Positions 13,195 through 24,227 of a stretch of DNA of 64,000 nucleotides are shown one piece after another (the stretch's first letter is position 1; each line of letters starts with the position of its first letter). The stretch covers positions 270,424-334,423 of the forward strand of contig JAJEKV010000077.1 of the NCBI GenBank assembly GCA_021234155.1, written 5' to 3'. The notes beneath the pieces are model-generated. The model saw nothing but the letters and a program-made list of their open reading frames with translations. It was not told the origin of the DNA and did no database searches. The translations under genes and the position numbers were made by a program. Source of the DNA: Isoetes taiwanensis (Eukaryota > Streptophyta > Lycopodiopsida > Isoetales > Isoetaceae).

Positions 13195-16100
13195 TGCGTG
13201 TGGTAGACTACTCATGATCTCGGGCAAGTTTCTTCCGCCATGAAATACAAGTCCGAAATCATCTTCATCCGCAATCATGTCAAATTTAGAAAGTCTAACG
13301 AGATGGTCAGATACACCGCCACTAGCTTATTCTCGCAATAGTTGAAACCTTAGACCACCATCAATTTGTTTATAATAATGTCCTGACACAATAACTTCTT
13401 CAATCACAAATACAATTCCCCATCCATCCTTATAATCTTCTAGCAAAGTATTCTTTGCTTCAGTGCATCTAAGTACATAAAAGTCTACCCCTTCTTCATT
13501 CCATTCTTCAAAGATTTACAAAGAAAAATTGTCACCCACTTCTATCATAGAACTAATTACATCATCTTCATCCTCTTCTTCTTCCTCAACATCATACTTT
13601 GTCATCTTCTTGCAAATCATTGCTATCACCAGTATTCTTAGGATCCTTCAACCTCAACTCAATGGTTGCCCAAACACCAATTCACTCATATTGATGCATT
13701 TGTCCCACTTAAATTGAATGCGAGTTGCAAAAGCACGACAAAGGTCTCAGAAGCTACCTTCAAAGAGTTCTCCTTGTCACATGGTCTTATGCAAAGGAGC
13801 AATTGAGTTCCCTTTAAAGTATGGCATTCCAATCTTTCTGATCTATCTATCTTTGAAGACTCTACCTCCCGTAAATACCAGAATAATATGAAAAGCAAGT
13901 GCTTTAAGTGGCCGACGCTGCTTGAAGTGTCAAATGTCCGCAAATAAAATTGTAAAACACTACAAAATTATACCTTTTGATGTCATGATCGATGGATGAT
14001 TTTCAAAGTGCCATTTAAGAAAAAAGCAACTACCTCCTTTGCACAATCGAAGTTTCCATCCATTATACTTCATTTGCTCTTGAGTTAGTATCCTCTTTAT
14101 AACCGCCTCCAAACCATCATGCTCATCTTTCCCATGTGAGCTAGCAAAAAATTCCATAGAAGATCCTTGCCCATTCTCCCATAAAATCTACCAAGAAAAT
14201 GGAATGGTCTCAAGACTTGAATTGTGAAGAACATCCATCACTCCAAAACACATGTTTTTTATATTCAACTCCAATACTTTGCAAACTAATCAAAGATGCA
14301 TTTGTAGACAATGTTGACATATTCTCGTGTCATGTGATTTGTCATCACTAATATAGAAATGAGTTTCCTTCACAATACCTTTGAGACTTTGTTTCCTTTT
14401 CTCTTTGGCCAAGTTCTTGTTCTTCTTGCATGAGTTCTCTTCCTCTTTTTTTTTTTTTTCTTCTTCTTCTTCCTTTTCATCCTCCTCAGAGGTTATATGC
14501 ACTAGAATTGACACCTGTCAAGATGCCAATGACAGATTGAGCTTCTTGTTGGATCTTAAATCCATAATTTTCAGCAAAATCTATGACGTAAAACAATGGT
14601 ATCATCTTGAAGTGTTGCCAAGCATTTCCTGAATTCCTTGGTTTGCCAATGAGCTCTATAATTATGAGGTACAAAAGATTTCAAAGTCTTTCTTGCATGC
14701 TCATTAAATTCAAAAAGGACTACCCAATTTGTAGGCCAATTTTGTAACCTTTGGAGGTTTCTTAGATGATGTCTTCTTCCTTTGGACTTCTACCCGCCAT
14801 GTTAAGGCCAATTTATCAGCCCCTCGATATGGAAGTCATATGATTGAATCATATTTAATGAAGTCACTAAATGCACTTTGCAATCTAATTTGAAAGTCAT
14901 TACCTTCTCAAATACTTTCCAATTCACATTGTAAGTCTTGCTTTATTCCTCTCCTTAGGACATGTTGGCAAAAATTTAATACATTATAGCAAACATGGTA
15001 AATAGAAAGCAAAATTATAGGTTTAAACAAAGGAAACATTGTACTCACTTTTTAAACCACATTTTGTACAAGTCTCCATCGCATTAATATGCTTATGCCA
15101 CTCATCACTCATCCTTTTGGCACCACCATTCTCCAATAATCACTACTTGATCTGATGGTGTTCTCCTTAGCCATGCAGATTAGACCTGGTCCACAAACCT
15201 TGTAGACCGACACTTACAATCCTTATGAACACCATAAGGATCCCTCATATTGTTGATGGCCCTTGCAAATTGTTGATGGCATGCCTTGCCCTAAAAGTTC
15301 TAGGTGCAAATGGTATTGGCAACAACAAGAATATTACCATGTCCTTCTTTTATTTTGAAGAAAAGAAAATTTTCTAGTGTATGTATAGCGGGTTCCAAAG
15401 TGGCTTAACATGCTTTTACCCATTGGCAACAAAAGCCCCTTTCTTGACACATAGCTTGGTCAGTTTTCAAAAGCCTCTTTGGGACATTTTATATTAGGAT
15501 GTTCCTTCTGAAAGCAAGGTACAATTGTACCCCGAACACAATTACAATAATAAATTTAGTTATTTTATAAAGTGAATGAAAGAATTAGTGCACAACATTC
15601 CAAATTTCCGGGTCGAAACTATTACCCCTGTAATCTCTAGCAAATGAATAGGATGATCAATTTTATCACCATTTTCAGCCAAATGCTTCCTCACATGCTT
15701 CTTATAAAGGTGAGACTCTAGTATTTTCATCCCAAAACTTCCTCACCGTGGATATTTCTTCAAACCGAAAATGCGCCACTTCTTCTTCCCTTCCAAATAT
15801 TGACCAAGGGGCCAGCCTTCACACTCTCAAATATATCGCCTTCTAAATGCCATGGCAATAGTTTTTCTTGGAACAGATAGAACCCTTTGAAATTGCAGAT
15901 TGATTAATCCCTCCTATCGAAGATGCCGCCATTTGAAGGGTGCTCTTTCTTGCTTGAGGACATCAGTTGTTCTTTTTGCATTTTTGTGCCTCGCATTGTC
16001 TCTCTAACATTCACAATCATGGTTTTCATTATAGCAATATCCCCGATCTGGTACATCCGCTTGCAATGGCAAATGTTTGTTTCTCTTGAAAAGTCTTTGA

Positions 16101-16545
16101 AGAACTTTCCCTTTATCCAAATCCTCAGAAACGTTCCTGACAATGTGATTAAAAGAATCATCTAACTCTTTTGAGACTTTCACTAAGCCATTGTTTTCTC
16201 TTCCTCTCGTTTGGTGGAATGTTTTCCTTTTCCCTTTCTTTCATTCTCTTTCTCGATTCTCTTTTTCTGTTGGCTTCAAATTCCGGATAAATTCTCCTCT
16301 TCCTCGATCATCAAGGCTTTTAATTGGCCATAAAATGGAGGTGCAATGGAGAACTAGAATTGGGATTGGGATTGAATTGGGATTGGGATTGGAATTAGAA
16401 TTGAGAATTGCCGCTGAATTTTCAGCCATGATAATCCAGCTTGGGAAGAATGACAATCCAAGAAAGAAAACTTTCCTCAAGAATCCCGCCAACTTGAGAT
16501 CCCGCCAAACATGAGGATTGCTCGCAATTGGCATGACATCCATGT
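13195..16545 (-). pseudogene. Transposon gene 2: putative DDE-type transposase, decayed
   Basis: Recognisable blocks in order from the N-terminal side on minus: KKHVRKHLAENGDKIDHPIH (about 15,635-15,705), DPYGVHKDCKCRSTRF (about 15,190-15,250), EWHKHINAMETCTKCGLK (about 15,050-15,110), IDFAENYGFKIQQEAQS (about 14,537-14,590), THFYISDDKSHDTRICQHCL (about 14,290-14,365), a degraded DG box (about 14,235) and FFASSHGKDEHDGLEAVIKR (about 14,095-14,155). The C-terminal part reads RSERLECHTLKGTQLLLCIR (about 13,785-13,850). The triad (I)DFAENY, SDG..QF and HGKG..DG resembles acidic catalytic motifs of uncharacterised transposase-like proteins I remember from plants and animals; assigning catalytic residues is inference. 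A glutamate/lysine low-complexity run lies at 14,430-14,480. Many stops make it inactive. Confidence 0.6.
16350..16405. repeat. Short (GGGATT)n-like hexamer run
   Basis: Six to seven imperfect units of ATTGGG or ATTGAATTGG. On minus they read as an Asn-Pro-Asn-Ser-rich stretch in the putative transposase N-terminal region. Confidence 0.7.
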
Positions 16546-16660
16546 CATCGATCCCTCCCCAACCGAAACATGCATACTATTTCTGGAGTAACAACCCCCG
16601 AGGTCGTTGAACGAAAATTCATCGAGTAAAAAACACCTAAAGCACTTGTCCGGACGGTGC

Positions 16661-16690
16661 TTTTTGGGTAGCATTATCATATTTACACCC
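16661..16690 (-). repeat. Right terminal inverted repeat of the 7.0-kb element
   Basis: Reverse complement of the left TIR, 29 of 30 positions identical (A instead of G at position 14). Confidence 0.85.
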
Positions 16691-18364
16691 AAATAGACAA
16701 TCATGAAGAAATTGACTTTGATCAAACGCACTATTTAGTGACATGCTATTGATTGTCCATCCAGATCTTTATACTAGTATTGAAAGGTCAATCCTATGAT
16801 GTGCCTTTGATTTGTCATTCGTGCCTATTGTGCATCTCAAGCATTATAACTTGGAGTGGCTATAATTTGGAGTAGCCAGCTATCTTCTAACTACAAACAT
16901 ACCTTGAATTTGACTGATTGGATTCAAAGCATAACACTTGAATAAAGAGTTATATGGTAAAGAAGTCGCTAAGCTTTTTACCACGCCAATTTGGATAAGC
17001 CTTGTGTCACATGTTATCAGCGAACATTGATGGTTATATTTTGCAAATGTTGCTGAAGTTTTGGGCAACTTCAATTGCAAGAAGCAAATATACAAATTAT
17101 TCACGAGCATAATTTAGATTTATTAAGAGCTCTTTCCTGCTCAATAGACAAATAATTGTTCTTGGAACATCGGAATGGTTGATAATGGATGGTTGATAAA
17201 ACATCAAGTTTTTGTTTTATAGCCCCATTTGATGTGTAGGCATCTCGACCCTTGATTTTTAGATTGCATAGTTTGAATTTGTGCCATATTAGGAGGGGGG
17301 CTGTAAAACGGAAGTGAATCGATAAAATTACTAAAAGTATAAACGGGACATAACAAAATTTGGTAACAATGGAAGTTGGAAAGTCCTTGCTTCCTCAAAT
17401 TGACAGAATAATTGTAGCTAGGTTGATATAAACCATTGTCAATCACTAATAGAATATAATATAGTTTGTCACGTTTTTGTAACGGAAAATATATTAATAA
17501 GTATTTTTTTATTTGCATTACAAAATATGATTTATCACGCATTACCAACGAAAAACCACTTGTAAACACGCTACAAAACATGATTTTGTAACAAACCGAT
17601 GCAAAGATTTTAGACGTGTAACAAAATTTAATTGCAAAACCGCCGTATGTGGCAATTATAATTTTATACTACGTGAATTTGCATTTGTCATCGCGCGCCG
17701 CTTTGGCTGCATGCATGGTTATTAATTGTATCACGCTCATTGCCATGGGTGTCACTTGCAAATAAATTAAATTAAATTATATATAAAACTAGTCAAAAGC
17801 ACGCTTTGATTACTTTGTATAGCAAATTATAAGATATGGTGTAGGTGGTGTTTTGTAATATGAAATTGAACGAGAGAGAGAATATTCTCCCATCAATGGC
17901 CCCCGATAAAATATAAAAACATCCCATTAAGATCCACAAAGAATTCAGGTCATTGTGGGTTTATGCTCTTCTATACCGCAAATTTAATGCTAAAGATCAT
18001 ATAAGTTCGAGTTCCAACCTTATAATAACATATGAGGTTGTCATTGACGAGTCAGAACGACATACATTAGTTTTGAATCGTGACACATGAGATGGTAAAC
18101 ACCGCATTATAAGAGCTTTTAATCGGTAACCTTATTAATGATTTGTTTCATGACAATGCAAAAAAGTTTTGACTGAATATAATGTAACATATTGTAAGAC
18201 TCAACAAGCATCAAGGTCACGACTTAGTGGTGGTTTTGGATTGGATCTTGAGTGCCAACCTTCTGACATTACAATCAACAACCAGTTAGCATTAAATAAG
18301 AGCTGTCTCCATAGGTCTCCAATACTATCGTGAGCATACAAATGCTCTAGAAAAATCCTCTCAA
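16691..18364. other. Unassigned AT-rich stretch
   Basis: No gene recognised. The longest frame is 125 residues on minus at 17,204-17,581, without a motif. The sequence is rich in short A/T runs and looks like old transposon or intergenic DNA. Confidence 0.4.
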
Positions 18365-18388
18365 AAGCAATAATAAAGGATAAATAGA

Positions 18389-18440
18389 AGATAAGATAAG
18401 ATAAGATAAGATAAGATAAGATAAGATAAGATAAGATAAG
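18389..18440 (-). repeat. (TTATC)n tail of a LINE, about 10 units
   Basis: On plus the run is ATAAG repeated; on minus it is TTATC repeated and directly follows GGACGATAAAAATTTTC. Pentamer tails of this kind terminate many LINEs instead of poly(A). Confidence 0.9.
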
Positions 18441-19620
18441 AAAATTTTTATCGTCCGCGAAACCCAAGAGGGTTATGGGACCCATACAAGAAAAGGGGGC
18501 AAGTGAAGTCCAAATCAGCGAGCAAAGAAGGCAAAAAGCCTAAACAAAACCCAAGGACAAAGTCACAAAGAAAACAAAGGGCCAAGGCCCAAAGAAAACA
18601 TGAGGGCAAAAGCCCAAGTACAAACAGGATGAACATGCTCATGGATGCTAAGGATATTAGTGCTATAGAAATATTCTAGACATAACCTATCCACGGGTTG
18701 GAAGGCCGGGTCCGTAATAATCGCCGCCCTCCTCCTCGATAAACCGCCCATTTCTTATGTCGGGCGCTTTCCCTTACTCTACAGAAGTTCATCCCCGCAG
18801 CTTGCAATACCGTATTGGAGAAAGATCCTCCTGTACCGAGAATGCAGTCCTCTTTAGGTGGTTGCCATGCTAAAGAATATGGAGCCTACTTAACGCATCC
18901 TGGAAGCGAACGAGAAGGTGACGAGGCCGATTAGGACGCCAGTTGTTCCCACCCGAGCAAAGACTCACAATTCCAAAGAGCGTGAACGTGCATTGTCTCT
19001 GTAAAAAATTTCGTGGCTACCTCTAAATCTGCCTGTCCTTCTGCATCCGTCTCTATAACCCCTATAATACGCAAACTAAGGGTCGGTGTATCAGTCATAT
19101 GCATCAACACAATGCCCGCCTCACCACAATCTCTGATCAACACAATGTCCGACCACCGGGTCCAATCTCGCATCCACAAAGTGTGTTGCCTCAACTGCAG
19201 AGACTTCAAGCAAAGACCTTCACCGCTAGGGCGGCCTCGTGGTCGATGTCCATACGTAAGCATGTAAAGCATTTGCATTCTCACCACCCCGACGGTCAAT
19301 GTGGCACCTAAATCCTTCAACAATCGCAGAATTGTGTCCAACGCCCACGTAAATAGTGAGAGAGATGTGGCCACATTTCCTCCCCGAATAAATGGCATAG
19401 AGATGATTCCTGAGTGGAGGCGGGAAACAAGAGCTTGCAAAGCGAGGGTGTTGTTGAACCCAATCCTAAGAGGTCACCGGGGCCCAAATAGAGAGGAAGG
19501 CAAACCGATTGAAGGTAAAACTTACCGAGGTTTTTTTTTCCTTCAAGATTTCAACAATTTCAACCACTACGTTTTAGTGTTAAATCCTCCGGATAAGGAA
19601 ATATGCTAGAGAAAAAAAGG
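18441..19620 (-). mobile_element. 5'-truncated LINE-like element ending in (TTATC)n
   Basis: The segment joins the pentamer tail through GCGGACGATAAAA. Just upstream on minus is a hydrophobic, cysteine-rich frame (ALCFLCDFVLGFCLGFLPS, about 18,500-18,560) of the kind seen in LINE 3' regions. Farther upstream a 169-residue frame (18,931-19,440) is open but has no reverse-transcriptase or endonuclease motif that I can name. The LINE call rests on the tail and the junction shared with about 1.0 kb; the coding content is unassigned. Confidence 0.5.
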
Positions 19621-19794
19621 AAGGAGTCGGCAACAACAATCATAGAGCATTTACACAAAAGATCCCCAGAAAAAGCATCCCTTGTGTTGATTCTAAGAGG
19701 TTGAGCCATTTTTATATATACATGATGTAAACATTACCATTGCATTCTGTTTCCCCCCACGTAAAAATAATTCATTCTTTGTCACTTAGGAAAA

Positions 19795-20340
19795 AGTTAC
19801 ATATTTTCCCACTATTGAATCAAATAAAAGCTTTCCATTATTACCACTTCGTTGCACACCCAAATGTTTAAGCCAAGCTGCCTCAATTTCGTGCCCCATG
19901 CAACATACACTGAGTAGTGCCGCATACCAAAAAATGATATTTTCCAACCTTTAAGGAACACAACCTATGCATCCAAGAAACCGAAAAACATTTTGGCATC
20001 TTCCTAGCAATGGACATTGAATCCAAAATGCCGTGGTGAAATCATGCAAAAGACTCGACATAAAAGGATCCCGCCATATGCACCCCCATCCAAGCTTATT
20101 CAACCAAAATGCCGGAAGTTATTATGCTACAACTCAGTCCTCATTAGAAATAGGTGGCACAAGTCACTCGTTGAATTTCCTAGAATGTCACAAATGTACT
20201 CAAACGGCCATACCTTTTTGTTCATTGCCGCAACAGAATCCAGCCCCATGTTGTTGTTGGTCAAGGTCTAAAAGTAGAATAACCATTGACCGCTTATAGT
20301 TTGACGGATAACGTGACATGATTTCCTTTGCCCGAACACA
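19795..20340 (-). pseudogene. Mitochondrial complex I 24-kDa subunit (NDUFV2-type) relic
   Basis: On minus, about 20,245-20,330 reads EIMSRYPSNYKRSMVILLLD followed by LDQQQHG. This matches the conserved 24-kDa N-terminal segment (...ILSRYP.NYK.SA.IPLLDLAQQQHGGW). About 19,860-19,951 reads KVGKYHFLVCGTTQCMLHGA and, after a 1-nt frame change, EIEAAWLKHLGVQ, matching the thioredoxin-like 2Fe-2S domain (VGKYHLLVCGTTPCM..G...IE.ALL.HLGV). The normal protein binds a 2Fe-2S cluster in the NADH-dehydrogenase arm. Here the two parts are about 180 nt too far apart, the VYEVATFY region is missing, and there are stops. No introns interrupt the visible blocks, so a retrocopy is possible. It is certainly non-functional. 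Confidence 0.75.
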
Positions 20341-21000
20341 CACAACCTTCCTTAATACCACCGCGAACGAAATTTCACCTTAGATATGCTAAATATCAAA
20401 GATCGGAATTACCCTTATCATATTTGTCGGAGTGAACTCAAAAACCGCTTTTAGAGTTGTTGTCGATGTATCAACATGCTACAATTCAGAGAAGGATAAG
20501 AAGGCTGGAAGAAATCGAAAACAAAGAGACGGCAATTAAAGATAAAGTCCACCAACACCCTTTACTCAACAAGGGACCATATACTAGATCATAGCAATTG
20601 AATGGTTCTCTGTGCAATATAAGCATAATGTGGCTCGACAACAACAGGGCAGGTGCCATGCAAAGAATTATAGTCCTTAAATGAAGTTCGGACTAAAACA
20701 TGGTTGTTGTCGAGGAAGCATTACAGATTTCAAAGATTGATCAACCTCGCTTTAGGACCAAGATAATTTTTTCTTATGAGGAGACTATCTCACACCGCCA
20801 CTAAATTTTATCGCTTATATCCTCGGTGGACTACATCATATTTGTGTACTTCCAAATGATGTGTCACCAAGAAATCCAATAGTGAAGAATTTTTCTAAAC
20901 CAAAAAGGTCAAATTAGCTACGATATGGGACACAAATTTGTCGCTTATTTATGCTTGTAGGAATTGACTTAAATAAAAGATTTTATTCGCAGCTAACACG
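20341..21000. other. Unassigned stretch
   Basis: No gene or repeat recognised on either strand. The minus strand continues into stop-rich frames with no complex I similarity. Confidence 0.35.
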
Positions 21001-21115
21001 ATTGAGCCATACAATTGCAATCAGTGAATAATAACATTTTTTTATTCGGCAGCTAATAATGATCAGAGCCATACAACCTAATCAGAGCGTAATAACATTT
21101 TTAATCATGAAACAT
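21001..21115. repeat. Imperfect tandem duplication, period about 65 bp
   Basis: GAGCCATACAA...CAGTG/GCG.AATAACATTTTT occurs twice (about 21,003-21,060 and 21,065-21,110), with the motif TTCGGCAGCTAA between. Confidence 0.6.
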
Positions 21116-22035
21116 GACGACAAGAAACTAGGTGGCATTGTCTCCCCATCTCGTAATAAAGATCTTTTTTGCAACTCTCCAAGCCTTTGTCATTGGACAT
21201 AAATCATGTCACAATTGGTCTTATCCATGAAACAAACCAAACCATCTCAAGACAGCAAACTAAACTTGTATAAGATCAAAATGAGGAAGAACAAAAGTTG
21301 TGCCACCTTTTAGATGAAGGATCAAACGTGGCTACAATGGGCTTCTCGAGTCCTTATACATGAGGTACCAAGGCTTATGATTAGCATGTTGGGCACAAAG
21401 AGCCCAAAAGAACCGAATCAATAATTAAATTCTACCTTTTTGCAAACAAATTTCTCTTGCTCGAATGACCGAGGAGAGGCAATGCAACAAAAATCCTCTC
21501 AAGAAGGTCATTGGGTAAACCATTAAGAAGCTCCCTATGCTTCCGCCATTATTCTCTAGTTTAATTCCATCCGAACTGCAATCTAATATTACCAAATTAA
21601 GCCTCAAGAATGAAAGATCGAGAATTTTTTCACACTCTGAAGAGCAGTTTGTTCCATGTCGAAGGGTGCTTGATCATATATGATTGCCCCAAGTCCCAAG
21701 CGCTTTTGCCGCTTTTACCTCTCAAGATAGAGCATTCCTCATCAATTAAAACATTTTCCTGTGAATGGATGGATTACTTGGCAAAGGTCTTATACCATTC
21801 CATGCAAACAAAACATCATCTTGGCGGACCTAAAAATACAATTAAAATAGGAGCGGTAAATATAATTGAACGCACTTCGGATGAGACAAAGATCCTTCAC
21901 TATTATTTCATGCTTGTAAACTACGGAATGGCAATTTTAGCTCAACGATTCAACATGGATATTAAAAAAAAAAAGCATATATAGGCTACTGTTGGATCGA
22001 CGAATCCCGCTTTGGACCAATAGATTTGGCAAAAG
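21116..22035. other. Unassigned stretch with a 124-residue open frame
   Basis: A plus-strand frame at 21,610-21,984 (124 residues) begins MKDREFFHTLKSSLF and ends in a lysine run. I recognise no domain. The opposite strand has many stops. It may be part of the decayed LTR element whose 5' LTR is at 23.4 kb. Confidence 0.3.
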
Positions 22036-23426
22036 CCGGCTAGCAAAATACCTCAAGAACAAAACTTCAGATAAAAATACCTGCGGACGCCCAAAATCGG
22101 GCTGCCAACGCCTTTACTTGCTCCCGTATTTACCATCTTCTATCTTCTCATATTTTACCACCAAGAGTCCAAGAAGTACCCCGAGAAGACAAGAAAACAA
22201 GACTTGCGTGAGCCATAGAAAATTTGGATCACCACGGATCTTGTAAAAGAGAAGAGTGTAACAGGCCGGGCAAGAATCCTTATTTCTGCCTAGTTAAATT
22301 CTTGGCCCGCTAATTTGTGGTACACCGTGATCCACAAAGATTCTGCAATCTGCTTACCCAATCCTTCTTTAGAGTAGATGAGATCCCAAGCAGCCTTTAG
22401 TCGCTCTTTCAAGAACCACCATCAAATTTTTAACTTAGGTCCATCAGAAAAGTAGCAGAGCCAACTATCAAATTTTAACTTAGCCTCAAGTTACCCTGCT
22501 ATCTATCTATCTAGATAGAAACTTTCATACTCAAGCTCCCATCTCGCCTTGGTTCCTTTAAGGTCTCTTTTGTTCTAGTACCACTCTCAAATCATATCCA
22601 ATTTCCAATCACTGATCAAAATCAACAACTTCTAGGAAGAAAACCCCAACGCTAAGAGAACCAAAGCAAGCCACATTCTTTCAACTCGGACTTTTGTTCT
22701 ACTAAAGACGACCAAACTGCATCTTTTTCCGGCTCTCTTCTTTCCATGCAATACCATCATAAAGCAACCACATAATTCAGACATCATATCCAATTTCCAA
22801 TCATCTTCTTCAACTATAGATCAAAATCAACAATCTCTAGGAAGAAAACCCCAAGAATCAACGCTTGCAAATATAACCAAAGCAAGCCACATTCTTTCTT
22901 TTTTCAACTCTGCAAATAACTTCCGCGATGCACTCAATGCTATTCTTGAGATAATTATTTAAAAGACGCACCGAAAAGACTTTGCACAACGCCATGAAGA
23001 ATCCACAAATACTCTTCCAAGAAGATATCCCTTTAATAACGCTTCAGAAGCCATAAACCGCCTCGACTTGGAATTTCCATGAATTTACGGCCGTGATGAA
23101 ATCACACACGACGGAAAACAAAGCAGCCACGCACAAAAGTCTCACTGGCAAGAATGTGGACACTCAAAATTGCTTCAAAGTGTCCACTTTGCATTTGTGC
23201 AAATCACCTCAAGAACAAAAACTTCCCAAAAATACGTGGCTCCAAAATACTGGCTGCTACGCCTTACTTGCTCCTCGTATTTACCATCTTCTATCTTACG
23301 TACCTTACCACCAAGAGTAAGAAATTGCTCCTTTCTCAATGGTGTCGTTCTTTACCGACGATCACCAATACCAATGGTAACAACTCATTTCTCAATAGAA
23401 ATTCTTGCCGATCAATGGTCTGTCGA
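22036..23426 (-). mobile_element. Probable internal region of a non-autonomous LTR element, with duplicated blocks
   Basis: This lies downstream (minus sense) of the primer-binding site at 23.43 kb. Two blocks are duplicated. One, with TTTACCATCTTCTATCTT and ACCACCAAGAGT, occurs at about 22,040-22,160 and 23,205-23,315. The other, with TCTAGGAAGAAAACCCCAA and AAAGCAAGCCACATTCTTTC, occurs at about 22,590-22,690 and 22,785-22,905. No gag, protease, integrase or reverse-transcriptase motif is seen, so the element would be non-coding and mobilised in trans, if it is one. Confidence 0.4.
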
Positions 23427-23441
23427 GCACCGTGGACGCCA
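23427..23441 (-). other. Retrotransposon primer-binding site
   Basis: Minus strand TGGCGTCCACGGTGC, three bases after an LTR end in TAACA. It closely resembles the TGGCGCCCACCGTGGGG-type primer-binding sites of plant LTR elements. Confidence 0.6.
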
Positions 23442-23444
23442 AAT

Positions 23445-23813
23445 TGTTAGAGCTTGAACTCTAACCTTGCAAGAAGGATGAAAAACCCAACAATCCAAGC
23501 TCAATCTATCAGATCAAGGCAATGCACAACACAAAGATTCATCATCTTCATAGCTAAATCAAGCAAAAATACTCTCTCTCAATACACCGTCTCTTCCTGT
23601 TCTTCTCTTTTTGCTCAGATAATACAGTCACCATCATGCCTCCTGCACACCACAATGCATACATGCAAATATCTTGCACGCGTGCATGTGCGTATGTCCC
23701 TCCATATACGGTATACAATCTCCTATACCACCTCAATAGTGGTGAGTGTGGTGAGTGGTGACAAGTGTGGTGAGTGGTGACGAGTGTGGTGAGTGGTGAC
23801 CACCCCAACAACA
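23445..23813 (-). mobile_element. LTR of an LTR retrotransposon (single copy in window)
   Basis: On minus the segment starts TGTTGTTGGGG and ends CTCTAACA, so TGTT...AACA termini, followed by a primer-binding site. It is about 369 bp, normal for short plant LTRs. It contains the purine-rich minisatellite at its start and a TATA-like GGTATAGGAG region. No second LTR was found in the window, so the 5' boundary (23,810-23,813) is inferred only from the terminal motif. Confidence 0.55.
23738..23800. repeat. Minisatellite GTGGTGAGTGGTGACGAG, period about 18-20 bp
   Basis: Three to four consecutive imperfect units of GTGTGGTGAGTGGTGACRA. It lies within the proposed LTR 5' end and so forms part of its promoter region. 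Confidence 0.85.
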
Positions 23814-24227
23814 GAGCAGCTAAGGCTACTTCGACAAACTGGCGGACAGGTTCTTGCGTGGTCGTCATCTCTCAACCGGTGCATAAATCTTGCGACCCAG
23901 TCGGGCGAGGGACCCGAGTGTGGCGGATCCGGTCAGGTGTTCTATAGCGAAAGCGAGTGTAGGCCGGCTTCGAAACCCCATGGGTGTATTCACAGGCATC
24001 CCCTTGCGCAGGGATTTCCGGATGCTTCCAGAAATCTTGCTGCCTTTGATGTTTTTGTATTCTTGCAGGCTTTGATGTTTCTGCCGAAGGATTTGAAGGC
24101 AGTAAGATCTGTGTTCAACGACTATGGATCCCTCAAGACTGCATCGTTGATGTTTGGCTTCCTAGTTTCATTTCTCGCCCTACATTTCTTTTACTACTAC
24201 GAATCGCTCCCATTCAATTCTCTGTAA
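23793..24227 (+). other. 144-residue open reading frame of unknown nature
   Basis: The frame is open from ATG at 23,793 to TAA at 24,225-24,227. Residues about 30-75 are Gly/Ser/Pro-rich, GC-rich and have several cysteines. Residues about 115-140 form one hydrophobic segment (SLMFGFLVSFLALHFFYYY). A GT...TTGCAG pair inside (about 24,048-24,069) could be a short intron. I do not recognise a family. Its start overlaps the minisatellite, so the first 20 residues are doubtful. It could be the 3' part of a host gene or chance. Confidence 0.3.

Larger units (their letters stand above)
9664..16690. mobile_element. 7.0-kb DNA transposon with 30-bp terminal inverted repeats and two convergent decayed genes
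   Basis: The left end GGGTGTAAATATGGTAATGC continues TACCCAAAAA (9,664-9,693). It is matched in reverse complement at 16,661-16,690 with one mismatch in 30. Inside, a plus-strand gene encodes a zinc-finger-like segment and an FCP1/NIF-like HAD phosphatase relic. A minus-strand gene encodes a putative transposase. The G-rich start resembles MULEs, but the transposase does not look like MuDR and I cannot assign a superfamily. The flanks show AAAT on both sides, too AT-rich to prove a target duplication. Both genes carry many stops and frameshifts, so this copy is non-functional. Confidence 0.8.

Noticed and set aside
9664-16690. Simple MULE assignment of the 7.0-kb element
   Set aside because: The termini are G-rich like MULEs, but no SWIM/MuDR motifs occur in the minus-strand gene and no 9-bp target duplication could be shown.
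18931-19440. Functional 169-residue protein on minus
   Set aside because: It is open by chance or as LINE remnant; no recognised domain, and neighbouring frames are stop-rich.
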